5,769 nucleotides of DNA from an uncultured Bacteroidota bacterium (lineage in GTDB: Bacteria; Bacteroidota; Bacteroidia; Chitinophagales; Chitinophagaceae): assembly GCA_903912405.1 (NCBI GenBank), contig CAIWHF010000091.1:1-5769 (forward strand), written 5' to 3'. Positions 1 to 5,769 of this stretch are shown piece by piece. The translations under genes were made by a program, and so were the position numbers. Below the pieces are notes generated by a model, which was not told the origin of the DNA, did no database searches, and worked only from the letters and a program-made list of their open reading frames with translations. Position 1 is the first letter of the stretch; each line of letters starts with the position of its first letter.

Positions 1-1236
1 CAACGTGCATTTGTATTACCCATTTTAGTTGCGGGTATAGTTTTTACTATATTGAGTTTTAAAAAAGTTGGTATCAAATTATTTAAAACAACTACAAGTA
101 CTACTTTTTTAGATTCTACCTTTTCACCATTTTATTCGCAAATTCATACCTTTTATGATGGCACTTATTATTATGTAGAATCAAGAGGCATTCCAAAAAC
201 ACATGAGATGATGGTAGGCATTTCTAATCATGGTTGGCAACAGCAAGTGCCCATTCCACAATGTTATATTGGTGCTAATGCTTGGCCTATTCCCTTGCAC
301 CCAGTAGTTGCTACTACACCTTTACCAGTAGATGCTATTCATTTTACGAGAGGAGCTATAGCCTTAGCAATAAATGGTGTGCCTATTTTTAATGTACATA
401 CTAATACAGGTGTTGATTCTTATGTTGACGGTCAATTAGATGCATACGGCGGACATTGTGGGAGAGCAGATGATTATCATTATCATATTGCCCCTCTTCA
501 TTTATATAATTATACAACAGAAACCATGCCTATAGCTTTTTGTTTAGATGGCTTTGCTGTTTATGGTAGCAAAGAACCTGATGGCACTGCCATGGCTAAT
601 TTAGACGTTAATCACGGGCATTACGGTTCAAATGGTGTATACCATTATCATGGCACCGCAACAGCACCCTATATGGTTGCAAATATGGTAGGTCAAGTAA
701 CAGAAGATACTACCCATCAGTTAGTGCCACAATCTAAAGCCTATGCTGTTCGTCCTGCACTTACACCACTGAGCGGAGCGCTTATTACCAATTGTAATCC
801 CAATGCTAGTAATAATGGATATAATTTAATTTACACCTTGAATAATGTAGTTGATTCGGTTGTTTACTCTTGGGATTTAGCAGGTCATTATATTTTTAAG
901 TTTTATACGGTTAGTGGTTTGGCTACTAATAACTACAATGGGTTTACGCAATGTATGGTGCCCTATACTACAAATGTGCAAACTATTAAAACTACTACCA
1001 ATCAATTCTCCATCTATCCCAATCCAGCAAGAAGTGCTATTGCAATTTCTTTTGTTAATCCAATTGATGAGCATGAATTTGAATCTTTGACCATCATTAA
1101 TAATCTTGGGCAAGAAGTTTATAAAACAAACAATTTTACACAAAATGTATCCGTAGCACATTTTATGCAAGGTACTTATATCATTCTAGTGAAACTTAAA
1201 AACGAACAATTGGTTAATCGATTTGTAATTCAATAG
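1..1236 (+). CDS. YHYH-domain secreted protein with T9SS sorting domain, 5'-partial
   Basis: The reading frame is open from base 1, so the true start lies upstream. The TTG at 52 is not a credible start because it would remove the hydrophobic N-terminal segment (bases 7-60, AFVLPILVAGIVFTI) that looks like a Sec signal sequence. The body matches the YHYH domain family (PF14240 type). It has a YGGHCGR stretch followed by DYHYH (bases 472-486), then FCLDGFAVYG, then VYHYHG (from base 637), then a PYMVA..VGQV segment. The last ~75 residues (from about base 1006) form a type A T9SS sorting domain: it starts FSIYPNPA, contains LGQEVY and QGTYIILV, and ends RFVIQ. The protein is therefore predicted to be exported and anchored on, or released from, the cell surface. 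The biochemical role of YHYH proteins is not established. The repeated His/Tyr motifs could bind metal (inference). It is the first visible gene of a unit with the DUF1566 gene, which starts 5 bases downstream. Confidence 0.9.
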   Translation, partial: QRAFVLPILVAGIVFTILSFKKVGIKLFKTTTSTTFLDSTFSPFYSQIHTFYDGTYYYVESRGIPKTHEMMVGISNHGWQQQVPIPQCYIGANAWPIPLHPVVATTPLPVDAIHFTRGAIALAINGVPIFNVHTNTGVDSYVDGQLDAYGGHCGRADDYHYHIAPLHLYNYTTETMPIAFCLDGFAVYGSKEPDGTAMANLDVNHGHYGSNGVYHYHGTATAPYMVANMVGQVTEDTTHQLVPQSKAYAVRPALTPLSGALITNCNPNASNNGYNLIYTLNNVVDSVVYSWDLAGHYIFKFYTVSGLATNNYNGFTQCMVPYTTNVQTIKTTTNQFSIYPNPARSAIAISFVNPIDEHEFESLTIINNLGQEVYKTNNFTQNVSVAHFMQGTYIILVKLKNEQLVNRFVIQ

Positions 1237-1241
1237 CGCTT

Positions 1242-2426
1242 ATGAAAAAGTTGTTTCTATATGTAGTAATGATTTTGTTGGCACCAGTTATTACAGCACA
1301 GCCCGTGTTGAAGACAATGAAACGCTTGCCAGATACAGGAGAAAATACAAGTTATACCTCCACATTTGGTGAGGATAATGATTATACGATAAACGCTCCT
1401 TTTTTTTCAATATTGCCTTCAGGTGTAGTCGTTGATACGGTAACAGGTTTAATGTGGCAACAAGTAGATGGTGGGGAGATGACCATTGATAAGGCACTTG
1501 TTTATTGCGATACCTTAAGTTTGGCTGGGTTTACTAACTGGCGTTTGCCATCTGCTCATGAAGCCTTTAGTATTTTAAATCATCAATATGCCAACCCTTC
1601 ACTGCTGACAAGTGTTTTTCCTGTTTCTGCAGCAGAATATTGGTGGTCGGCAGATCGCCAATACAACGATACTAATAAAATTTGGGCAACTAATGCTGGT
1701 GGAGGCATTGGCAATCATTTAAGGACAGAAACCATTAGCGCTGGAGGAACTAAGAAATTTCATGTAAGAGCTGTTCGAGATATAGCAACGCCCAGCATAA
1801 TAGCTAGTCCGTTTACCGATAACGGAAATCAAACGATAACAGATAATTTAACTCAGTTAATGTGGCAAAAAAATCCCCGTCAAGATTCTATGACTTGGGA
1901 AGACGCTTTGCAATATGCAGATACATTCCAATCCGCCGGTTATGCAGATTGGAGATTACCAAATATTAAAGAGCTTGAATCGTTAAATGACGAGAAGCGT
2001 GGTAATCCTTCTATTAATAAAACCTATTTCCCAACAATTATTACCGGTAAATACTTTTCCTCTACTACGTTACCTAATCAAACTACGAAAGCCTGGTATT
2101 TGGATACTCAGTTTGGAATAACTACTTATCAATTTAAAACGGTAAAACTAAATGTTATATTAGTAAGGGGTGATGGTAGTATAGCTACTGTAGTTAATGA
2201 CATAAAAAATAAAGTTGAAATACAATTAGTGCCAAATCCAGTTTATAGTGTATTTGAATTATTGCCTTCAAGTAATTTGTATGATGTTCAAATATTAAGT
2301 GCTAGTGGCTCACTAGTTTTGGAATTAAAACAAATACATACTATAGATCTTTCGCATTATGCAAGCGGGCTATATTATGTGCTACTCCCGGGGTATAAGC
2401 AAACTATAAAATTAATTAAAGAATAA
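1242..2426 (+). CDS. Secreted protein with two DUF1566 domains and T9SS sorting domain
   Basis: This 394-residue protein starts with a clear Sec signal peptide (residues 1-20, MKKLFLYVVMILLAPVITAQ). Two tandem DUF1566 (Lcl C-terminal, PF07603 type) domains follow, at about residues 62-180 and 198-310. Each has the family landmarks: D..TGLMWQQ with NWRLPS in the first, D..TQLMWQK with DWRLPN in the second. The two copies are clearly diverged. Residues ~325-394 are a T9SS type A sorting domain (IQLVPNPV, ILSASGSLVLE, YASGLYYVLL, final KLIKE), in a slightly degenerate form with VPNP instead of YPNP. DUF1566 domains are common in exported bacterial proteins, and I know of no agreed enzymatic function; binding of a ligand or surface partner is a guess. 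The start is the only ATG that yields the signal peptide. It is 5 bases after the YHYH gene stop, and the stop is 2 bases before the HupE/UreJ-like gene, so co-transcription is very likely. Confidence 0.9.
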   Translation: MKKLFLYVVMILLAPVITAQPVLKTMKRLPDTGENTSYTSTFGEDNDYTINAPFFSILPSGVVVDTVTGLMWQQVDGGEMTIDKALVYCDTLSLAGFTNWRLPSAHEAFSILNHQYANPSLLTSVFPVSAAEYWWSADRQYNDTNKIWATNAGGGIGNHLRTETISAGGTKKFHVRAVRDIATPSIIASPFTDNGNQTITDNLTQLMWQKNPRQDSMTWEDALQYADTFQSAGYADWRLPNIKELESLNDEKRGNPSINKTYFPTIITGKYFSSTTLPNQTTKAWYLDTQFGITTYQFKTVKLNVILVRGDGSIATVVNDIKNKVEIQLVPNPVYSVFELLPSSNLYDVQILSASGSLVLELKQIHTIDLSHYASGLYYVLLPGYKQTIKLIKE

Positions 2427-2428
2427 AA

Positions 2429-3004
2429 ATGCATTATTGGTCCGTCTTATATAAATACACCTTAATTGGTTTTACACATGTATTGCCTAAGGGTATTGAC
2501 CATATTTTATTTATTATTAGTTTGACTTTTGGTGGTCCTTCATTAAAACATATTGTAAAACAAAGTTTAGCTTTCACCTTGGCTCATAGTCTTACATTAT
2601 TATTAGGAGCATATTCTATCATTCCCAACATACCTACCTTTATTGAGCCATTCATTGCGTTAACTATCTTCATTTCTGCTGTTTTAAATTTGCTGTCTAA
2701 TAAAACATCCATAAATAGATACAAATTTATTTTACCGTTTTTGTTTGGTTTGATTCATGGCTTGGGCTTTGCTTCAGCATTGAGCGAAATTGGCATTCCA
2801 CAAGACGAATTTATCTATGCACTTTTGAGCTTTAATATTGGAGTAGAGCTAGCTCAAATAGTAATCATTGCAACTATATTTTATTTAGTGATTAAAAATT
2901 TTAGTAGTAAGGACTCCTATTCTTATAAGGTTGTATATCCTGTAAATACATTAATAGCTATTGCTGCTCTATATATGTTTATTGATAGGTTAGTGAGTAA
3001 TTAA
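2429..3004 (+). CDS. HupE/UreJ-family integral membrane protein
   Basis: This 191-residue hydrophobic protein has about six membrane segments (roughly residues 14-33, 43-62, 70-89, 99-119, 127-155, 169-187). The conserved intramembrane pattern fits the HupE/UreJ_2 family (PF13795 type): GFTHVLPKGIDHILF near the N-terminus (H17, D24, H25), FTLAHSLTL (H53), LFGLIHGLGFASAL (H110) and FNIGVELAQ (E140). Relatives HupE and UreJ are nickel permeases linked to hydrogenase and urease. No hydrogenase or urease gene is visible here, so the substrate is unknown, and another metal or a different role is possible. There is no cleaved signal peptide; the first membrane segment should direct insertion into the inner membrane. 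The ATG is 2 bases after the DUF1566 gene stop, in an A-rich context with no Shine-Dalgarno. It is the last gene of its unit and the only clear inner-membrane transporter candidate in the window. Confidence 0.88.
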   Translation: MHYWSVLYKYTLIGFTHVLPKGIDHILFIISLTFGGPSLKHIVKQSLAFTLAHSLTLLLGAYSIIPNIPTFIEPFIALTIFISAVLNLLSNKTSINRYKFILPFLFGLIHGLGFASALSEIGIPQDEFIYALLSFNIGVELAQIVIIATIFYLVIKNFSSKDSYSYKVVYPVNTLIAIAALYMFIDRLVSN

Positions 3005-3036
3005 TTGATAACTGCGTGTTTATCTTAGTATCTTCG
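3005..3036 (+). promoter_or_regulatory. Probable Bacteroidota-type promoter for the multicopper oxidase unit
   Basis: A TTG at 3005-3007 is followed, after a 21-base spacer, by TATCTTCG at 3029-3036. That is one mismatch from the Bacteroidota -7 pattern TAnnTTTG, at an allowed spacing. It sits 22 bases before the ATG at 3059, in the only sizeable gap between the two gene units. The TTG immediately follows the stop of the HupE/UreJ-like gene. No operator-like palindrome is evident. The match is short and could be chance in AT-rich DNA. Confidence 0.45.
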
Positions 3037-3058
3037 TCTAATTATTTAAATATAATTT

Positions 3059-4795
3059 ATGAAACAAAAATTGCTGCTTCTTTCAGCCTTGCTGGTATTG
3101 CTTTTAAATTCGGTAACAGCTCAATATAATACCCTTTGGATACCGGATACCTTATCGGGTACAAGCTTTAATTTAAATATTAAAGATACATTTAGACAAA
3201 TTGTTGCTGCTGGTCAGCAGACCATTACGGGTGGTATTAATGGTAACTTTTGGGGACCAACTTTATTTGTTAATAAAGGCGATACGGTTCATATGAATGT
3301 GAAGAATTATTTGAATGATAGCACCACGCTGCATTGGCATGGTATGCATTTGCCTGCCGTAATGGATGGTGGCCCTCATCAAGTAATACCACCAGGCAGC
3401 ACTTGGAAGCCTTATTGGATGGTAAGCAACAATGCGGCTACCTATTGGTATCATCCACATCTACATGAAACTACAGAAGCGCAAATAACCAAAGGGATTG
3501 GTGGTCTCATTATAGTTAGAGATGCCATTGAAAGTGCATTGGCCTTACCAAGGAAGTATGGAGTGGATGACATTCCTTTAATATTAACAGATAGAGATTT
3601 TAGTACTTCCAACCAATTTCAAGTTGTTCCCTACGGTGATAGTATGCTCACTAATGGCACTCTCAGAGCGCAATACAATGTACCTGCTCAAGTACTTAGG
3701 TTTAGAATTTTGAATGGAGCAATAGAACGATCTTACAATATTGGTTTTAGCGATAATCGTACTTTTTATGTAATTACTTCAGATGGTGGCTTGCTGAATG
3801 CACCAGTTGCAGTAACTAAATACTTATTACATGCGGGTGAACGAATAGAAATTTTAGTGAATTGTAATGGCCAAAATGGTACCACGGTATTTATGAAGGC
3901 CTTTAATTCGTTGTTAGGTAATTTCATTGCCGGAGGAGAAAATTTTCCAAACGGACCATTTGCCAATGCTTTAGGTAAAATTGATTTCAATATTTTGAAA
4001 TTAAATATTGTAGCGCCTACTACAAATCCTATTACGGCTATTCCAACTTCTTTAGCAAGTGTAGCAACGATTCCTACATCAAGTGCGCAAACCACACGTT
4101 ATCTTACCATGTCTGATAGCGCAGGCGTGCCGGGCGTGCTAGGCCCTAATGCATTTATTTTAAATCATAAATTATTTAGTCTAAATGTAATAGATTATCA
4201 AGTGCCTTTAAACAATACAGAAATTTGGCAAATTACTAACTCCACTGCTTTTGGTCATCCTTTTCATATTCATGATGTTGAGTTTAATATCATAAGTGTT
4301 AATGGTGTTGCCCCTGATGCTTCTCAAGCTGGCTGGAAGGATGTAGTATTCGTACCAGGCGCAACGGGTGGAGGTCCGGGAACGCAAGGCACACCAAGTG
4401 TAGTAAAATTTATTGCAAAATTTGATGATTACGCTGATGCTATACATCCCTTTATGTTTCATTGTCACATCTCTTTACATGAAGATGAAGGTATGATGGG
4501 GCAATTTGTGGTAACCAATCCTACTAATATCAATGCTTTATCGCTGCATGAAGATGAATTGGAGGTCTATCCCAATCCTGCAAAAGACAAAGTATTTGTT
4601 CAATTTAAAGACCCTGCTAACACTGCCTATTATGTGCGTTTGCTCAATACACTTGGTCGAACAGTCTTACTATTGCCGCAGCCGCAATTAGGAGAAGGAA
4701 TTGATATTTCAAATTTATCTAAAGGAGTTTATTACTTGCTTGTAACAGATCAACTTAAAAAGAAAACAGTGACTAAGTCATTTGTAATAGAATAA
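3059..4795 (+). CDS. CueO-like multicopper oxidase with T9SS sorting domain
   Basis: This 578-residue protein begins with a Sec signal peptide (residues 1-21, ending SVTAQ). The three-cupredoxin oxidase core carries all four copper motifs: HWHG (H92, H94), HPH (H132, H134), HPFHIH (H400, H403, H405) and HCHISLHEDEGM (H468, C469, H470, H474, M479). By family rules the type 1 site is H400, C469, H474 and axial M479; the other eight His bind the trinuclear cluster that reduces O2 to water. The segments MDGGPHQVIPPG and LPRKYGVDDIPLILTDRDF, and the HEDEGMM ending, resemble CueO and related bacterial laccases. The linker before the third domain (about residues 318-350) is Thr/Ser/Ala/Pro-rich and lacks CueO's Met-rich copper-binding insert. 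Residues ~500-578 form a T9SS type A sorting domain (LEVYPNPA, GVYYLLV, final SFVIE), placing the enzyme at the cell surface. The substrate is unproven: Cu(I), Fe/Mn or phenolic compounds are all possible. It overlaps the next gene by one base. Confidence 0.95.
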   Translation: MKQKLLLLSALLVLLLNSVTAQYNTLWIPDTLSGTSFNLNIKDTFRQIVAAGQQTITGGINGNFWGPTLFVNKGDTVHMNVKNYLNDSTTLHWHGMHLPAVMDGGPHQVIPPGSTWKPYWMVSNNAATYWYHPHLHETTEAQITKGIGGLIIVRDAIESALALPRKYGVDDIPLILTDRDFSTSNQFQVVPYGDSMLTNGTLRAQYNVPAQVLRFRILNGAIERSYNIGFSDNRTFYVITSDGGLLNAPVAVTKYLLHAGERIEILVNCNGQNGTTVFMKAFNSLLGNFIAGGENFPNGPFANALGKIDFNILKLNIVAPTTNPITAIPTSLASVATIPTSSAQTTRYLTMSDSAGVPGVLGPNAFILNHKLFSLNVIDYQVPLNNTEIWQITNSTAFGHPFHIHDVEFNIISVNGVAPDASQAGWKDVVFVPGATGGGPGTQGTPSVVKFIAKFDDYADAIHPFMFHCHISLHEDEGMMGQFVVTNPTNINALSLHEDELEVYPNPAKDKVFVQFKDPANTAYYVRLLNTLGRTVLLLPQPQLGEGIDISNLSKGVYYLLVTDQLKKKTVTKSFVIE

Positions 4796-4800
4796 TGATG
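4793..4800 (+). other. TAATG stop/start overlap followed by a second ATG
   Basis: The oxidase stop TAA (4793-4795) shares its last base with the ATG of the redoxin gene (4795-4797), and another in-frame ATG follows directly (4798-4800). This arrangement suggests translational coupling of the two genes. Either ATG could be the real start; the proteins differ by a single Met. Confidence 0.7.
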
Positions 4801-5397
4801 AAAAGATTCTTTTGGGCTTATAGTATTCTCGCGTTGGTTTTGTTAAGTTTCTCTAATGATAAATTAAGAGAAAGTCCAAGTTGTATTCAAGATTTTTGTT
4901 TGAAAGGTATTGATAACAAAATTTTTAATACCAAAAGCAATAACGCTAAAGGGTATATTGTTGTATTTACTTGCAATCACTGCCCTTTTGCAAAATTATA
5001 TACCAAGCGTTTAAATGAGTTGAACCGTATATATTCAAAGCAAGGAGTGCCTTTGTTGGCAATCAACTCTATGGATTCTGTATTATATGAAGAAGAAACC
5101 TATACATTAATGCAAGAACGTGCAAAAAAAGAAGGGTATCAATTTTTGTATTTGCAAGATGCTAGTCAATCGGTAGTAAAATTATTTGGGGCTAATCATA
5201 CACCTCAAGCGTTTATTATTTGGAAAGAAAATAATAAATGGCTTATTAAATACAATGGAGCGATCGATGATAATGGTCAGCATCCTGGAAAGGCAGTCCC
5301 ATATGTAGCGCAAGCGCTCAGGCAGCTGTTGGCAGGCAAGCCCGTGTTGCAGCATAAAACAGAATCTTTTGGGTGTAGAATTATGTTGAGAAAATGA
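4795..5397 (+). CDS. Exported thioredoxin/peroxiredoxin-like protein (CNHCPF type)
   Basis: This 200-residue protein has a hydrophobic N-terminal segment (residues ~5-20, FFWAYSILALVLLSF), which is a signal peptide or membrane anchor without a strong cleavage site. The rest is a thioredoxin fold of the PRX-like redoxin type. It has VVFTCNHCPFAK, with the C60-X-X-C63 pair at the start of an active-site helix, then LLAINSMDS, then FLYLQDASQSVVKLFG, then HTPQAF, where P137 is the expected cis-proline. YNGAIDDN follows. The C-terminal SFGC (C194) is a recurring ending in this family. Known relatives share the CXXC but lack parts of the peroxiredoxin catalytic triad, so a thiol-disulfide role in the envelope is likelier than peroxidase activity. 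Extra cysteines C30 and C35 lie before the fold. It overlaps the multicopper oxidase gene by one base, so the two are almost certainly co-expressed. It may keep cysteines or copper sites reduced (inference). Confidence 0.88.
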   Translation: MMKRFFWAYSILALVLLSFSNDKLRESPSCIQDFCLKGIDNKIFNTKSNNAKGYIVVFTCNHCPFAKLYTKRLNELNRIYSKQGVPLLAINSMDSVLYEEETYTLMQERAKKEGYQFLYLQDASQSVVKLFGANHTPQAFIIWKENNKWLIKYNGAIDDNGQHPGKAVPYVAQALRQLLAGKPVLQHKTESFGCRIMLRK

Positions 5398-5420
5398 TAA
5401 ATCTCATAGTATAAAAAATC

Positions 5421-5448
5421 TTGCCTTAGCAATTTAATTTTATTTTTG
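5421..5448 (+). promoter_or_regulatory. Probable Bacteroidota-type promoter for the CDVCG-protein gene
   Basis: TATTTTTG at 5441-5448 matches the Bacteroidota -7 pattern TAnnTTTG exactly. A TTG at 5421-5423 lies 17 bases upstream, at the short end of the allowed spacing. The site is 18 bases before the ATG at 5467, in a 69-base gap. The -7 match is the best in the window; the -33 element is less certain. A short TTGC/GCAA inverted repeat (5421-5432) overlaps the upstream element. Confidence 0.55.
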
Positions 5449-5466
5449 CGTTCAGATTATTTATTT

Positions 5467-5769
5467 ATGAAAAAGTTAGTGTTTTATTTATTTTTTTTAT
5501 GCATTGCTTCAACAAGTAATGCATGTGATGTTTGCGGATATGGCAATGCGATCAATACAATGGGCTTGCTGCCTCAGTTTTCAAACTCTTTTTTGGGTTT
5601 CCGTTATGCTAATCAAAACTTTGTTACAACGCACCCAGATGATAATGATAAAGAAGCAGATCGTTTTATGCAATTTGAACTAACTGGAAGATATGTGATC
5701 TCTAAGCGTTATCAATGCTCCTTTTCTGTGCCTTATGCCGTAAACCAACAAATTGGGTCAGACAATATA
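5467..5769 (+). CDS. Exported CDVCG-motif protein, probable outer-membrane barrel, 3'-partial
   Basis: The frame stays open from the ATG at 5467 to the window end (101 codons visible). Residues 1-19 form a Sec signal peptide (MKKLVFYLFFLCIASTSNA), with likely cleavage just before C20. The mature protein would then start CDVCG, with C20 and C23 forming a CXXC. The residue at -3 from C20 is Ser and -2 is Asn, which does not fit a lipobox, so a lipoprotein is unlikely. The following text (MGLLPQFSNSFLGFRYANQNF, then FMQFELTGRYVISKRYQ, then FSVPYAVNQ) has alternating polar and aromatic residues. This resembles a Bacteroidota family of exported proteins, often annotated as transporter or outer-membrane proteins, with a CDxCGC-type N-terminus and predicted beta strands. 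The function is not established; the CXXC could bind metal or form a disulfide. It has its own promoter candidate and lies downstream of the oxidase/redoxin pair. Homologues usually have a third Cys after CDVCG; here that position is Tyr (from memory). Confidence 0.8.
   Translation, partial: MKKLVFYLFFLCIASTSNACDVCGYGNAINTMGLLPQFSNSFLGFRYANQNFVTTHPDDNDKEADRFMQFELTGRYVISKRYQCSFSVPYAVNQQIGSDNI

Noticed and set aside
877..1170. Minus-strand open frame inside the YHYH gene
   Set aside because: It is a shadow of the plus-strand gene, whose protein has recognisable domains across the same bases. Its own translation looks like no known family.
3041..3055. ATTAT/ATAAT inverted repeat before the multicopper oxidase start
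   Set aside because: Five A/T pairs in very AT-rich DNA are expected by chance. No repressor site is recognisable.
3766..4468. Minus-strand open frames inside the multicopper oxidase gene
   Set aside because: They lie opposite well-conserved oxidase sequence, including copper-ligand motifs, and their translations have no recognisable domain.
5412..5441. Possible hairpin terminator (TTGC/GCAA with A-rich and T-rich flanks) between the redoxin gene and the CDVCG gene
   Set aside because: The GC-containing stem is only 4 base pairs and the flanking A/T arms pair imperfectly. It also overlaps the promoter candidate. Too weak to call as a terminator.
5512..5526. Lipoprotein signal at C20 of the CDVCG protein
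   Set aside because: The residues before Cys are Ser-Asn-Ala, which lack the usual aliphatic residue at -3, so signal peptidase I cleavage is likelier.
1..5769. CRISPR array, insertion sequence or tRNA
   Set aside because: No regularly spaced direct repeats, no transposase-like frame with terminal inverted repeats and no cloverleaf-like segment were seen. The gaps between genes are all under 70 bases.

Overview
The window is an AT-rich, gene-dense stretch with six protein-coding genes, all on the + strand. The first and last genes run off the ends. It is almost certainly from a member of the Bacteroidota. Three proteins end in the roughly 75-residue type A C-terminal sorting domain of the type IX secretion system (T9SS; 'YPNP' start, 'G.Y' turn, basic-hydrophobic last residues). 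No gene has a clear Shine-Dalgarno site. The two intergenic gaps carry matches to the Bacteroidota promoter pattern (TTG, 17-23 bp, TAnnTTTG). The exact genus cannot be told from the sequence.

Layout. (1) Bases 1-3004 hold a tight three-gene unit: a YHYH-domain secreted protein (5'-truncated by the window), a secreted protein with two DUF1566 domains, and a HupE/UreJ-type membrane protein. The gaps between them are only 5 and 2 bases. (2) After a 54-base gap with a probable promoter comes a two-gene unit at 3059-5397: a CueO-like multicopper oxidase with a T9SS sorting domain and, overlapping it by one base (TAATG), a thioredoxin/peroxiredoxin-like protein of the CNHCPF type. (3) After a 69-base gap with a good promoter match, a sixth gene starts at 5467 and leaves the window. 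It encodes an exported protein whose predicted mature N-terminus is Cys-Asp-Val-Cys-Gly.

How they may work together. The oxidase has every copper ligand and should be an active, cell-surface copper enzyme, perhaps oxidising Cu(I) as CueO does. Around it are a His-rich secreted protein, a predicted metal-permease-like membrane protein, a thiol-redox protein and a Cys-X-X-Cys exported protein. This suggests an envelope metal-handling (copper or nickel) or metal-dependent oxidation locus. That reading is inference from families and gene order. No mobile element, CRISPR array, tRNA or rRNA was seen, and there is no gene-free stretch longer than 70 bases.
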